In this document: piece by piece, positions 41,700-52,250 of the stretch
How the letters are laid out: every line of letters starts with the position of its first letter
Numbering within the stretch: position 1 is the first letter of the stretch
Origin: Prionace glauca
Taxonomy: Eukaryota; Chordata; Chondrichthyes; Carcharhiniformes; Carcharhinidae
Direction: 5' to 3'
Assembly: GCA_037974335.1 (NCBI GenBank)
Contig: CM075760.1
Coordinates: 60,208,515 to 60,272,514 of the forward strand
Length of the DNA stretch: 64,000 nucleotides
Notes under the pieces: model-generated
Databases searched by the model: none
What the model was told of the DNA's origin: nothing
The model's input: the letters and a program-made list of their open reading frames with translations, nothing else
Program-made: the position numbers and the translations under genes

Positions 41700-43110
41700 C
41701 GGTTCGCAGACTCAAAAGCACCAGCGCCTGCAGTTACAGTGGTCCGCCAGCAGATGGTGGTGTTGTATCACTTTAATCGCAAGGTTAGTGCAGCAGGTTT
41801 GAGGAATAATTATTTCCCTGTTTCCATGGAAAGGGAACAATTAGTTATGCAATGGCGTTAATATCTCTGTGAGTAACATTCACAGGGAAATCTGGCCAAG
41901 GATAGCGAATTTAATATTTGCCTTCCGGCTAGTGAACATGTCGATTACAAGCTAATTATTGTGTAACCTTGCATTTTAGTGATTTAAAGATTTGTCTATT
42001 CTCCCATCCAGACATTATCAAATAATATTTCATTATAATTGGACACATATCTACTTTTCGCTGGATTTTCTATTCCTCGGTGCTCATTTTTTTTTCTTAG
42101 TCCGTTTAGAAATCCAGCCGAACCCTGCCTCTATATTGTGTTCTGTGTATATTTAAAATGTAGTTGCTTGTTATAATGTTTAATTCAGCACAATTCGAGC
42201 CCTAACTCACTCTGATCTATAACACACACTGTAAATTGCATGAGAGTCTCAAAATGACTAACTGTGCACTGAATTTAGTTATTAGCTCATTATACCAATC
42301 TCACTGTCGAAAGCTGACACGGGATTTTATTCAGTGTAATCGCAGACAATCCAATTTTCTGTTCCGAACTTCAATCTGACTCTGAATGTAACTCAGTGGG
42401 AGTTTGGGGCTAGTATTTCATGGACATTATCATCTCAGCATCCATCACAATTTCCCATGCCCTCCGCACCCCTCCCCCCCGCGCCCCCAGCGCCTCCCTT
42501 CCCCCCACCTCCATCCCTCAACAAATGCTACACCAGCCACCACCTTCCCCCCCCCCCCACCCCACGCCCCGGCCGCAGACCAACACCATTTATTAATCTC
42601 GATTCCACGTCTTTAATTCACCATCATTAGTTTTAATAGTGACATTTATCAAGGAGTTGGAGCGATGGAGGGTGAGAGGGGGGGCAAAGTACGCGGGGGT
42701 TCAGTGAGGTTTCAGAACTGGCGGAGTCACCAACTCCCACCCACTTTGACACGGTGCTACTCCATTCTGGAACAGGATTGATGATAAACTGTCAGCTAAA
42801 CAGAACATTATACTCACCGTGTAACCAGTTTCTGGAGGTGAATGTATGTGAAAGCAAAGGAAGGGAATATCATTTGCTGCAGATGATAGAATGACTGTGT
42901 GACTATATCTGTAGTGACAGTGACCTGGGATGAAGCAATGGAGACAGTAATGATGATCAATGAGATACAAATCTCAGATATCACAGCAGAACTGTGAAAA
43001 GCTCATGTTGTTCAGCAGATTTCCCACAAGAAGCTATAGAAGAGGCAGAGGCTGCGAATGATCTTTGAGTGTGGTGAACTGCAGTGAAATGTAGTGGAGT
43101 AGAATGTATT
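41700..43110. repeat. Old segmental duplication, block 1
   Basis: Colinear with 45820-46870. Matches include CGCCAGCAGATGGTG (41739 and 45838), CCAGCCGAACCCTGCCTCTA against AGACCAACCTTGCTTATATT with TCTGTTCTATGCAT-type continuation, the ACACACACTGTAAATTGCAT segment, and GCGGGGGTTCAGTGAGGTTT against CACGGGGGTTGAGTTTTGAG. Divergence is large. C-rich runs (42470-42575) have grown in this block. No gene seen in it. Confidence 0.6.
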
Positions 43111-43296
43111 ATTATTCAGTTTGACAGCAGGAAGCAGCAAGGGGAATAAAATTATAAATTGCTGGGATTGGGCCAATGGGTTTATTTTGTTTCTCCAGAT
43201 AGTTCAAACTGACACAATGATCGCTCCTGTTTTCCATCGGGAAGGAATTTCAGACCCTGCTAAATCTTGTGCTGGTCGGCAGCAACGAAACCTACA

Positions 43297-43368
43297 TTCC
43301 CTGAGCGTGAATCGAACCCGGGCCGCGGCGGTGAGAGCGCCGAATCCTAACCACTAGACCACCAGGGA
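43297..43368 (-). tRNA. tRNA-Glu (CTC), probably functional or recently decayed
   Basis: 72 bases on the minus strand. Acceptor TCCCTGG pairs with TCAGGGA (one G-T), D arm TCTAGTGGTTAGGA, anticodon arm CGGCG-CTCTCAC-CGCCG with anticodon CTC and T33. The T arm CCGGG-TTCGATT-CACGC has two mismatches where the usual strand is CCCGG. That weak T stem is the only defect, so function is uncertain. Confidence 0.78.
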
Positions 43369-43491
43369 AGATGCGAATGGTAGCCTTAATCTGACCGGTA
43401 CATTTCAGCGTTTTTCAAATTCTCCAGAACGGCTTGTCGAGGAAAAAAAATTGTTTTGATAGAACAGGAATGACTCCTTCAGCCAACAGCA

Positions 43492-44000
43492 AATTACTGC
43501 AGATGCTGGAACTTAAAACAAAAACTTAAAATGCTGGAAAATATCAACAGGAGGAACAGCACCTCTGGAGAAAGAATTTAAGACAATGTAATTGACTCTA
43601 AACTGCCCTCTGAAATGGCCCAACAAAATAGTTAGTTCAGTGGGAAATAGGGATAAACAACAAATGCTGACAATGAAATCTATATTGTGTTAGCAGCATT
43701 TTATGAAATAATTAATAATTTTCATTTTGTTTCATTTCATGTCAGACAGGGCGACATATTTGGGGCTCTTATTATTTAAAACCTCAGCCCTTTAACTATT
43801 GAGACAGTTATGGTTCAGTCAGAGAAAAGTGATTCACTGTGATCCAAAAGAAGGAATTCTAGTTGCTGCAAATCCCACCTCAAAACGGAAAATGTTGGAA
43901 GATTCATCAGTTTCAACAGTTTTTTGTGAAGGGAAAGAGAGGGAATGATACAGGTTGCTGATCTTTGACCCTAACTGGAAGAAATTGATGATTTCATGGC
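43492..44000. repeat. Two decayed copies of dispersed repeat H
   Basis: One copy near 43492-43600 has AAATTACTGCAGATGCTGGA and AAATGCTGGAAAATATCAAC with CTCTGGAGAAAGAATTT. Another at 43848-44000 has AACGGAAAATGTTGGAAGAT and CTTTGACCCTAACTGG. Both resemble 21795-22075. The type of the repeat is unknown. Confidence 0.45.
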
Positions 44001-44029
44001 TTTCAAGCAAGTACAGAGCCAAGGAAAAT

Positions 44030-44361
44030 AGAGAGAGAGAGGATGGAAGAAAAAATAGGCTTTTGATAGGATAGAAGGCTGGAGTGATTGAATTACAATG
44101 GAGATGATTGTTGTTTCCACTGACACAATCTCGCAGATCTGGGTTTAAATCTCATAATAAATGGGAACAAAACCTCTCGCTGAGTTCAGCGCATAGCTCA
44201 CCGCCTAGCTCACCGCCTTCCAGTGATCTGGAGGCAGTTTTCTCAACTGTGAGATGAACAACGGAGAAAAGAGAGAGAGACTCAGTTTGAGCCGTGGCAC
44301 TCCTGGCGGAACGGTGATCTGGAATTCACCCAGAAATGAGTCAAAGTTTTAAAAACATCGA
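44030..44361. repeat. Segmental duplication beside tRNA-Lys, block 1
   Basis: Aligns with 50045-50385: TCTCGCAGATCTGGGTTTAA versus GTCGCAGATCTGTACCCAAA, GGAGGCAGTTTTCTCA versus GGAGGCAGTTTTCATTCA, GACTCAGTTTGAGCCGTG versus GACTCAGTTTGAGCGGTG, and GCGTCCAACG at the tRNA end. No gene inside. Confidence 0.7.
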
Positions 44362-44430
44362 CGTCCAACGTGGGGCTCAAACCCACGACCCTGAGATTAA
44401 GGGTCTCATGCTCGATTGAGCTAGCCGGGC
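44362..44430 (-). pseudogene. tRNA-Lys (CTT) pseudogene
   Basis: 69 bases on the minus strand starting GCCCGGCTAGCTCAATCGAG. The D loop has lost about four bases (GGTAG missing), position 33 is C instead of T (loop CCCTTAA), and one 3' acceptor pair is broken (GTTGGAC). The T arm GTGGG-TTTGAGC-CCCAC is intact. Confidence 0.8.
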
Positions 44431-44724
44431 ACATGCATTATTGATCTTTCCGTAACCTAAAATACATGGAGAGACTATGGCTTTTCTATTTGGTGTCTCA
44501 GTTTGTTCAGATTTCAACGTTTACATTGAATCCCCAAAGTTTCTATCCATCCCTCTCAGTCATCAATTACATCAATCACATCTCTCAATTCTTAGCTTCA
44601 CCTTTCCCAAGCATTCCAAAATCCTCTTACATCATTCACCGTATTTTTCCTTTGTTCTTAATAATTTAGCCAGGGGAGGGGGCGGAGGGAACACCCTCCC
44701 AAGGTTTTCATGTCACACTGTTTC

Positions 44725-44830
44725 CCTATTTCAGATGTTTCAATAAGATCATCTCTGATTATTCTAAACTCCAGAGCGAACAGACTCATCCCACTGAATC
44801 TCTCCTCTCAGGAGAAACACAGAAATCAAT
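44725..44830 (-). mobile_element. Possible ancient LINE fragment
   Basis: The reverse complement contains GAGAGGAGAGATTCAGTGGG and TCTGGAGTTTAGAATAATCA, like the ERLxxLGLFSLExRRMRGDL region of L2/CR1 ORF2 in decayed form. Confidence 0.4.
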
Positions 44831-45143
44831 CGCCCCACAGCGTCTGTGAAGGGAACAACATCTAAATCTTCCGGCTGGATGAACTGGCCTCGGAGCTGGA
44901 GAAGTCAGAGTTGTAACACTAACGATAAACTCTGAAGAACATACATGTCAGATACACAACATACATGTCAGATACACACACAACAAACATGTCAAATCAT
45001 GTCACTTTCAAGTTGCGGCTTTTAACTTCCTGTTTTCCCCCTCAGACATTTCCCTGTTCATCAAAAATCTCCGACCTCAAACCCCATCCTGCTCCTCAAT
45101 CCACTGATAATGTTACTAGTACTGCAAGGAACTCGCAGCATTT

Positions 45144-45216
45144 AGCTCCATAGCTCAGTGGTAAGAGCACTGGTCTTGTGAACCTGGGGTCGCGAGTTCA
45201 ATTCTTGCTGGAGCTT
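45144..45216 (+). tRNA. tRNA-Thr (TGT), possibly degenerate
   Basis: 73 bases. Acceptor AGCTCCA pairs perfectly with TGGAGCT, discriminator T. D arm TAGCTCAGTGGTAAGAGC, T arm GCGAG-TTCAATT-CTTGC (one G-T). The anticodon loop CTTGTGA gives TGT with T33, but A37 is G and the CTGGT/ACCTG stem has a T-T mismatch. The perfect acceptor, unlike the usual GGCTCCA, suggests selection or chance compensation. Confidence 0.72.
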
Positions 45217-45815
45217 CCACCCAAAGTTTCGCTAACATAATCTGTAGGAAAATAGCAGTGGACTTGTATCATAACTGAAATGAGGCAGTAATACTCCATA
45301 TTTTAAGAAATTTCACCGTTCGAAAAAGTGAGAGGAGGACAAACGGAAGAGAGGGCTTGGATCTCTCTTAACACCCCAACTGCGATGGACCTTCAGAAGG
45401 TGATAGATTTCAAGGAGATCACCAAGTACGAGGACCAGCGCATTCTTTGAAACAATTCTCATGGAAATATAAACAACGTTGAGTTAGGTCCATTATGTGA
45501 GATTAAAAGTGATAATCTGTGACAGGTGAATGGCAGAGTTCAGGAAATTTCAGCCACTCCCACTCAAAATTGGATTTGCGTTTCATAACGCCACCAAATG
45601 TACAAATACATGTGTTAAATATATATCTCCAATCTCTAGGCACTATCTCCCATGGGAAAGAGAAATAGAATTCCTGTGCAGTGACTGCTGATAAAATGGC
45701 AAACTGACCAGCCCAGCTCCTGTTGGAAACTTCAATCCCAGACAATTTTGTCCAATATCCACACTTGAGCAAATGGTTCCCAAGTGCAGGCATCCAGCGA
45801 CTGAACGCTGACACA
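45217..45815. other. Intergenic stretch, no gene seen
   Basis: No supported exon or repeat before the second segmental block. Confidence 0.4.
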
Positions 45816-45819
45816 TGAG

Positions 45820-46870
45820 ACCAGCGCTGTGAGTCGCCAGCAGATGGTGAAACTGGATCACTATAATCACGTTTACAGTGAAAAAGGTTTTCAGAGTTTT
45901 TTTTAAGGGTAGCAAAAAGTGAATAAAAAGGCGTTTACATATTTTCCAGTAACTTACGGCGTGGAATGGTTATGAATAGAATACTTTGTTATTCCTGCTA
46001 ATAAAGATGTCTATTTTCGGCTAATCATTCCATTACGTTCTATTTTATCATTTTAAATACTTGTTCAGAATTCATTCAAAAAATTTATTCATAACTGAAG
46101 ATAAATCTATTTTTCTCTGAATTTTTTTAACAATTATTTCTTTTCAGACCCTTCACAAACAAAGACCAACCTTGCTTATATTCTGTTCTATGCATCTTTA
46201 ATATATGTATTTGCTTATTTCACTTCAACACTCCAGTGCATTTGGGGCACAAACTAACTTTGATCTCTCACACATGCTGCTAAATCCACGAGGGTAGTGG
46301 AATTAAATGCGCATTCGGCTGAGGTTTTTTAATTGAATTGTACGAAGTGCATTGTCAAATACTGCCATTGAGTTTTACTAAATGCAATCACTGCCACTCC
46401 AACATTCTGTCTCAAGCTGCAGTCTAGCACCGACCCTAAATCCTTGGAAGTTTAGCGCTAACATTTTGACCAAAGAACAAAGAAAAACACAGCATGGGAA
46501 ACAGGCCCTTTGACCCAACGAGCTCACGCTGCATTTCAACATTATGAGTGCCCTCCTCTACCCATGACCTTTGTCTACACCTATTGGGGAAGATTTTCAA
46601 CCGCCTTTGCCGAATAATCCATTCATCCATGAATCTCTAGTCCAATCTGTTCAATTCACCATTGCTAAATCCAATAATGAATACTGTGCAAAGGGCGCGG
46701 GACTGTTTGGGCTGAGGGTCGAGCTGAGGGGGAGGGTGGGGATGTGTTGAGGTGGGGTGGAATTGTGAAGAGAGTTCACGGGGGTTGAGTTTTGAGATTC
46801 ATTTCAGTGAGGGAGTTGTGTTGCAGCTGAAGTGAAATGCAAACATTCGCTCAAGTTAACAGAATGGTAC
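45820..46870. repeat. Old segmental duplication, block 2
   Basis: Partner of 41700-43110 in the same orientation. It has received a LINE C/SINE tail at 46470 that block 1 lacks, so the duplication is older than that insertion. Confidence 0.6.
46470..46600 (-). mobile_element. LINE C / SINE-like 3' tail fragment
   Basis: CAAAGAACAAAGAAAAACAC then GCATGGGAAACAGGCCCTTT and GACCCAACGAGC match the reverse complement of the 3' end of LINE C copies 1 and 2 (4240-4300, 53229-53290). The rest is missing. Confidence 0.7.
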
Positions 46871-47095
46871 AAAACTGGAGGTCAACATGATGTCCAGGCT
46901 GGTTCATTAGTATTAGCTGATTTGAATCCGGATTTTTTCTTGGCTCAATTCATTTTTTTTATTTGTTTTTACAATTTCAATACACGTTTTAATCAGAAAT
47001 GGTGACACAAAATATGTCTACACTGTGTATGATTCACTGAGATATTGTTTTGTTCAGAACACGAGATAATCACCCTGTTCTAACGAAAAATATGT
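46871..47095. other. 3' flank of receptor gene 3
   Basis: AT-rich DNA without a recognised feature. It would hold the 3' UTR of the gene on the minus strand. Confidence 0.4.
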
Positions 47096-47991
47096 TTATT
47101 CTGTAAGTAATTTCACAATTGAAGTAAATGGAGATCTGATCACATTCTTTAGATCCTCTCTGAATTGTGTCTGGGTCACTGCGTAAATGTATGTATTGGT
47201 GCAGCAACTCAGGAGTTAGAGCATAAATCCCAATTCCCGCACAAATGCAGGAATATAAAAATGAATTAAGTTTAAATTATATAATCGTTGACAAAAGGAG
47301 TGGATAAGTAACACTGACCATAGTAGGATAAAATTTAATGATAGAGCAAATAGTAAGATAATGGATTTTCTTCTCTTCACTGTCTCTGGGTCCTTTGAAC
47401 TATCCATACGCTTGTGACTCTGAAGTCTCCTGCGGAATTTGGTGGACCCTAGAATGTGTTTAATGGTGAAAACATTCAGCAACAGAATCAACAAAAAAGG
47501 AATGAACGGTGTTAAAATATAATGCAGATTTTCAACCACTCCCCATGCTTCAGAATAGAAGGCATCATTGCCAACATGACAAAAATGGGGAATATTCTGA
47601 ATCGCATATCTATCACCATACATGAAATACCAGAAAATGTTCTTTACACTGAATAGCACACTCACAGTTCCGAGAACCACTGTTGCAGTTTTCTCAGTGC
47701 AGTATTTTATTTTCAGCTTCTGACAAGTAATAGCCACAAATCGATCAAAGGTAAAAGAGACAGTGAACCAGACAGAGCAATCAGTGACTGCATAAAGCAG
47801 CACAGCATGGATATTACATATTTTAATGTGGTAAATGAATAAAAAATTTAACTTCGTGGGAATTTGCCTCAAAATGAGATCGGTGATAATGACCAGTAGA
47901 TCCGCTGCTGACATGGAAATGAGGTAATGTATCACACTTCTGGAAAGACCACACTTCCCTCGTGACAGGATAAGAATCGTCAATACATTCA
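47096..47991 (-). pseudogene. gpr139-like: GPR139-like receptor gene 3, exon 2 with one nonsense codon
   Basis: It follows a CTTACAG acceptor: a split Val codon, then NVLTILILSRGKCGLSRSVI (TM1), ADLLVIITDLILR (TM2), FTFDRFVAITCQKLK (TM3 end), PFIPFLLILLLNVFTIKHIL (TM5), KRRKSIILLFALSLNFILLW (TM6). In RELGFML-stop the TAA at 47216-47218 replaces the Gln codon kept in gene 2 (MLQLLSSC). Beyond it the frame stays open and sensible: LLSCCTNTYIYAVTQTQFRE to a stop at 47096. Exons 1 and 2 add up to 1008 bases, in frame. The product would lose TM7 and the tail (about 40 residues). This is a very recent pseudogene, a polymorphism, or a sequencing error. Confidence 0.88.
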
Positions 47992-48559
47992 CTGTAAGGA
48001 AGAGAAACACAATTTATTCGTGTTTTAGACTGAGCACAAGAGAAGCAATCTCTCAGGATCCTTGGGAACAGCTGAAACATTTTTATTAAATCCACCCCGG
48101 AATAGACTGAATTCACCTATTCTGCTCGAGACAAAGTTCACAGCAGAAAAGCCCCGCAATGATGTAGCAAGAAGCCACATTCACCAGTTAATAAAGTCTC
48201 CAATTTGCTGCCTTCTTCAGATTTGTATATGGGGGACACAATGGTGCCAGTAGGTTTGGAGCAAATGTTTCTGGTCTGGATGACTCTGCTTTGATTGTGC
48301 TGAAGGCTGTGCAGTTGAAGATGTTAAATCAGCTGATTTGGAATTGGCTGTGAAACATAATACTGGAAATCATGTTACATAACAACAACCGTAAAGTAGA
48401 AAGATTTAAAGTGAATGTCAGGTAGTGTGAGGATAGCTGTGTGGCAAGGAGAAATGTTTCCAGTTCATTCACAGCAACAAACCATGAAGGTTACACAGAA
48501 TGATATCAATAACTGGGTAACATGGACAAGGACAATGAACACAGAGAAATATGACTTAC

Positions 48560-48671
48560 CAGTGACACCAACTACAGCAAGGACAGGGTAGTAAATCCTT
48601 TGGATATCGTAAAATACCCAAAGAATACGAAGCTCAGGTGGTATAATCCAGAACATGGCTCTGAAATTCAA
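48560..48671 (-). CDS. gpr139-like: GPR139-like receptor gene 3, exon 1
   Basis: It encodes MNFRAMFWIIPPELRILWVF then YDIQRIYYPVLAVVGVT and ends at an ACTG|GTAAGT donor. The IYYPVLAV-GV motif matches exon 1 of genes 1 and 2, but the N-terminus is different and longer. Two candidate ATGs lie at 48671 and 48656; the first is used here only because it is upstream. The intron is 568 bases. It belongs to the gene whose exon 2 carries a stop, so it is probably part of a pseudogene. Confidence 0.82.
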
Positions 48672-49318
48672 TGATCGCTGGCTGTACTAGAGACCATTCC
48701 CAGTTAAACAATATTGCACACAGTGTGAAATTTCCTATTTATAAATCTTCTAATGTCCCCATTGGAACAATTAAACCGTGTGCTGAGGGACATGAATCAC
48801 AGTCTCTGAACAAACAAGATGACTTCATCTTTTCTTGCAAATTATATGGTTATTGTCCTTTTTATACATGTTAAAAAATCCGAATGAAGGCAAACATTTT
48901 GGTTCATGCATCTTGGCAAAAGGAAGGAACATTGATTAACAATGTGTTGCTGAACTGAAGAGAGTTGAAACTGTTGAGAGTATTGCTGTCACACATTGTC
49001 AGCCTATCCGTTTTCCAACAGATCTCTAAAGACAGATAAGTCAACACCGGGAACAAAATAGTGAGGCTGAAATCATTTTGTTTCCAAGGACACACAACAG
49101 AATGTTTGTCAATAAATACTTAAATAGAAAATGTTCTTCAGTTGAAACACATGAACTGTTTGGTGTTTCCATGCATTCAGGGAAGGCAGAGATGGGGTGA
49201 AGGTTATCACTGGGAAAACTGAAGGGAATTGCTTTAAAAAATCATTTCACCAGAGGGGGTTATTAGAAAATAGATTATTTAAAATAAATAAGCACGCAAA
49301 TGTCTATGATATTTCTTC
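48672..49318. other. Intergenic stretch, no gene seen
   Basis: Upstream flank of receptor gene 3. From about 49235 it joins the block duplicated from 28075. Confidence 0.45.
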
Positions 49319-49720
49319 GACATAGAACCATAGAATTCCTACAGTTCAGAAGAAAGGTTATCTTGGCCCACCGAGTCTGCATCCCACCCAGGTCCTCCCC
49401 TCTGCCCTATCCCCGTTAGCCCCACACATTTACCATGGCTAATCCACATACTCTAAGGGAAAATAACGGGCAATTTTGCATGGCCAATCCAACAAATATA
49501 ATCTGTTGTAATAATAATGAGGGATGGGTTTTGTGCAGTAATACAGAGACAGAACCGAATGCACCAGATATCGATACAGCACCTGTACTAAAATGAATAC
49601 AGACTGGGCCCAGTTCAGTCATGACTGAGAGAGTGTATACAGTATATTACTAACCAGCGTGGTGTTTTCTCATCTGATAGAGACATGACATACTCAGTTT
49701 TGACAAAGACAAGGTCTTTG
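49235..49720 (+). repeat. Duplicated block with SINE fragment and 28-bp units
   Basis: Colinear with 28075-28610: CATTTCACCAGAGGGGGTTA versus CATTTCTCCAAAGGGGGTTA, the SINE tail (49319-49490), the TCTGTTGTAATAATAATGAG unit, GTGCAGTAATACAGAGACAG in both, CTGGGCCCAGTTCAGTCAT in both, and ACCAGCGTGGTGTTTTCTC in both. The minisatellite here has only about eight units. Confidence 0.8.
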
Positions 49721-49833
49721 TGAAGGATACAATGTGAAGGATAAACTTGTATTTGGTGAATAAAAAGTCCGAAATACAATAAAAAGCAGGTGAGTCATTG
49801 ATAAATGAACATTTTAAAGACCATGTATCAGCT

Positions 49834-49905
49834 TCCCTGGTGGTCTAGTGGATAGGATTTGGCGCACTCGCTGCCGCAGCCCGGGTTCGATTCCCGCTCA
49901 GAGAA
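49834..49905 (+). pseudogene. tRNA-Glu (CTC) pseudogene
   Basis: 72 bases starting TCCCTGGTGGTCTAGTGGAT. The loop CACTCGC still shows CTC, but the invariant T33 is A. The anticodon stem has G-T pairs, the acceptor has one A-C mismatch (TCAGAGA) and the T stem one mismatch. The 3' flank resembles that of the Glu gene at 43297, so they are duplicates in opposite orientation. Confidence 0.75.
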
Positions 49906-50044
49906 TGTAGATTTATTGCTGTACAACAATCCTGCGTTCCTTCAGGTCAACAACTGTCAGAATCAGTGTGGGGAAAATTCCCTTGCTTGCGCCTGAATTG
50001 GAAAAGTCACATGTAAAGAAGCAAAAAGAAAATAAGAGAGCGAG

Positions 50045-50438
50045 AGGCTAGAAAGTGCTGATGACTCAAAATACTGATACGGGTTAAAGTCTGACTGTTA
50101 ATGAGGGAAAATTTATTGTTTCTACCGACACAAATATGTCGCAGATCTGTACCCAAATCTCTGATTCAATGACAAGAAAACCTTTAATTGAATGAAATAG
50201 TAAACTCTCCCACCCCCAGTGAAGTGGAGGCAGTTTTCATTCAGAAACCAGTAACTCTGAGTTTAACAATGTGGGAAGGAGAAAGACTCAGTTTGAGCGG
50301 TGACATTGCGGGAGGAATGGAGAGCTGGAGTTCCCCAGAAAAGCAGCAAAGATTCAAATCAATGGCGTCCAACGTTGGATGGTCCATTAACGGTGATAAT
50401 TTAATGTTATTCAGCAGAATCACCACAGGATGGTTTAT
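50045..50438. repeat. Segmental duplication beside tRNA-Lys, block 2
   Basis: Partner of 44030-44361. Where block 1 continues into the tRNA-Lys pseudogene this copy keeps only GGCGTCCAACGTTGG (about 50365-50379), so the tRNA was lost here. LINE B copy 5 is inserted at its right end. Confidence 0.65.
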
Positions 50439-51189
50439 GCAGGCGACGGTGCAGAGGGACCTCGGTGTCCTTGTGCATGAGTCGCAAAAACCCAGCTTGC
50501 AGGTGTAGCAGGTGGTCAGGAAGGCGAATGGGATCCTGGCCTTCATCGCGAGGGGGATTGAATATAAAAGTAGGGAGGTCTTGCTGCGGCTGTATAGGGC
50601 ATTGGTGAGGCCGCAGCAGGAGTACTGTGTGCAGTTTTGGGCGCCGTACTTACGCAAGGATATTTCAGCCTTGGACGGAGTGCAGAAGAGGTTTACTAGG
50701 CTGATGCCGGAGTTGAAGGGGTTGATCTATGAGGAGAGGCTGAATAGATTAGGCTTGTACTCGTTAGAGTTTAGAAGAATGAGGGGAGATCTCATTGAGA
50801 CGTATAAGATGATGAATGGGATGGATAGGATATAGGTGGAGAGACTCTTCCCGCTCAGAAAGGATAGTAGGACTAGGGGGCACAGCCTCAAGATAAAGGG
50901 GGGAGGGGGGCAGTTTAGAACGGAGTTGAGGAGGAACTGCTTCACTCAAAGGGTGGTGAATCTCTGGAATTCTCTGCCGTTGAAGTGGTGGAGGCTGCCT
51001 CGCTAAATATTTTTAAGACGCGGGTGGATGGGTTTTTGATAAACGAGGGGATTAAGGATTATGGGGAGAGGGTGGGAATGTGGAGCTGAGCCACGACAGA
51101 TCAGCCATGATCTTATTGAGTGGTGGGGCAGGCTCGAAGGGCTAGTTGGCCTACTCCTGCTCCTATTTCTTATGTTCTTATGTTCTTAT
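50439..51189 (+). mobile_element. LINE family B, copy 5 (3' part)
   Basis: It starts at GCAGGCGACGGTGCAGAGGG and covers the ORF2 C-terminal part and 3' UTR to the (TTATGTTC)n tail. Changes include a TAG in place of a Gln codon (LQV then stop, near 50506), a TAG near 50832, a longer G run near 50905, and a one-base loss in CTGCCCGTTGAAG. Older than copies 1 and 4. Confidence 0.9.
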
Positions 51190-51250
51190 CACAGATTGAT
51201 GCTAAAACTTTGAATGGAGTGAACTGCAGTAACATTGAATGCAGTGGAAA

Positions 51251-51533
51251 GGGCAGCGCGGTAGCACAGTGATTAGCACTGACGTCTCACAGCGCCAGGG
51301 ACTCAGGTCCTCGGGTCACCGTCTGTGCAGAGTTTGCACGTTCTCCCCGTGCCTCCGTGGGTTTCCTCCGGGTGTTCCGCTTTCAAAGATGCGTGTTTTA
51401 GTTTGATTGGCCGTGCTAAATTGGTCCTAGTGTCAGAGGGATTTGGAGGGTAAATATGAGGGTTTATGGGGAATAGGCCGTGGGTGGGATTGTTGTGGGT
51501 GCGGACTCGATGGGCCGAATGGCCTCCTTCCGG
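51251..51533 (+). mobile_element. V-SINE, copy 2
   Basis: Head GGGCAGCGCGGTAGCACAGT with the A box; the B-box region is damaged (ACTCAGGTCCTCGGG). Core GTTTCCTCCGGGTGTTCCGC with a deletion of the TTTCCTCCCACAG part, then TGGCCGTGCTAAATTGGTCC and the tail CTCGATGGGCCGAATGGCCT. No clear target duplication. Confidence 0.85.
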
Positions 51534-51931
51534 AGGAATCGAAAGAGATAATACAAATATACATTGTTTTGGATGAAACAGCAGGTCAACTAAATATATT
51601 TTCACTGCCATGTAAAAGCGGACCTGACATCTGCACTGAAATGTGATGAGGTTGGAAAAACTCAGGACGTTACATGGCATGTGTGCATCAGGAAACAAAG
51701 ATAAACCTTCACCTCCATCACCTTTCATTAACATCGGGAATGTTTAGAAATAGAGGAAGTTTTTAAAAGAAGTGAAATCCAACGAGGAGAAAATGTAACA
51801 ACATCTGGCAGGGTGGAAATTGCGATGGGTATTTGGTCTATTGCAGCTTGTGTGAATTGATGTTTGAAGACAGTGCGAGACAAAATGGCCTGTTAATTAG
51901 TAGATAGCACAGAAAACCAGCCAGGAGATTC
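51534..51931. other. Intergenic stretch, no gene seen
   Basis: No supported feature between the SINE and the tRNA-Phe-like sequence. Confidence 0.4.
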
Positions 51932-52004
51932 TGCCAAAACCAGGGATTGAACCAGGGACCTTTAGATCTTCAGTTGAACGCGCTCCCAACTGAGTTATTT
52001 CGGC
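51932..52004 (-). pseudogene. tRNA-Phe (GAA), likely pseudogene
   Basis: 73 bases on the minus strand. Acceptor GCCGAAA pairs with TTTTGGC (one G-T), discriminator A; loop CTGAAGA gives anticodon GAA; T arm CCTGG-TTCAATC-CCTGG has mismatches. The anticodon stem TTCAA/TCTAA has two mismatches, and the conserved TAGCTCAG reads TAACTCAG. Probably not functional. Confidence 0.7.
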
Positions 52005-52094
52005 TATCAGGTCACCTGACAGCTTCCGTCTCCCAAATATCTAAGGGAGCAATGATTTCTGCCCGTTCGTTAATGCATCATTTTCATCTTTCTT

Positions 52095-52250
52095 CGAATA
52101 ATCTGAACCAAATGTCCTCAGTTATAAAAGCAAATTACTGCGGATGGGAAAAGAGGGAATGCTCCAAAATCTCCCAATGTCTGACAGCCCCTGTAAGAAG
52201 TGAAAAGGGCGGACGTTTCGAGTCCAGGTGACAATTTATCAAAGCTCATT
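52095..52250 (+). repeat. Dispersed repeat H, another copy
   Basis: AAGCAAATTACTGCGGATG, TGTCTGACAGCCCCTG and GGACGTTTCGAGTCCAGGTG then ATTTATCAAAGCTC match the repeat described at 21795. It is decayed but preserves the order of words. Confidence 0.5.

Noticed and set aside
42404-42616. Proline/histidine-rich ORF
   Set aside because: Produced by C-rich runs in a duplicated non-coding block; no domain and no counterpart in the partner block.
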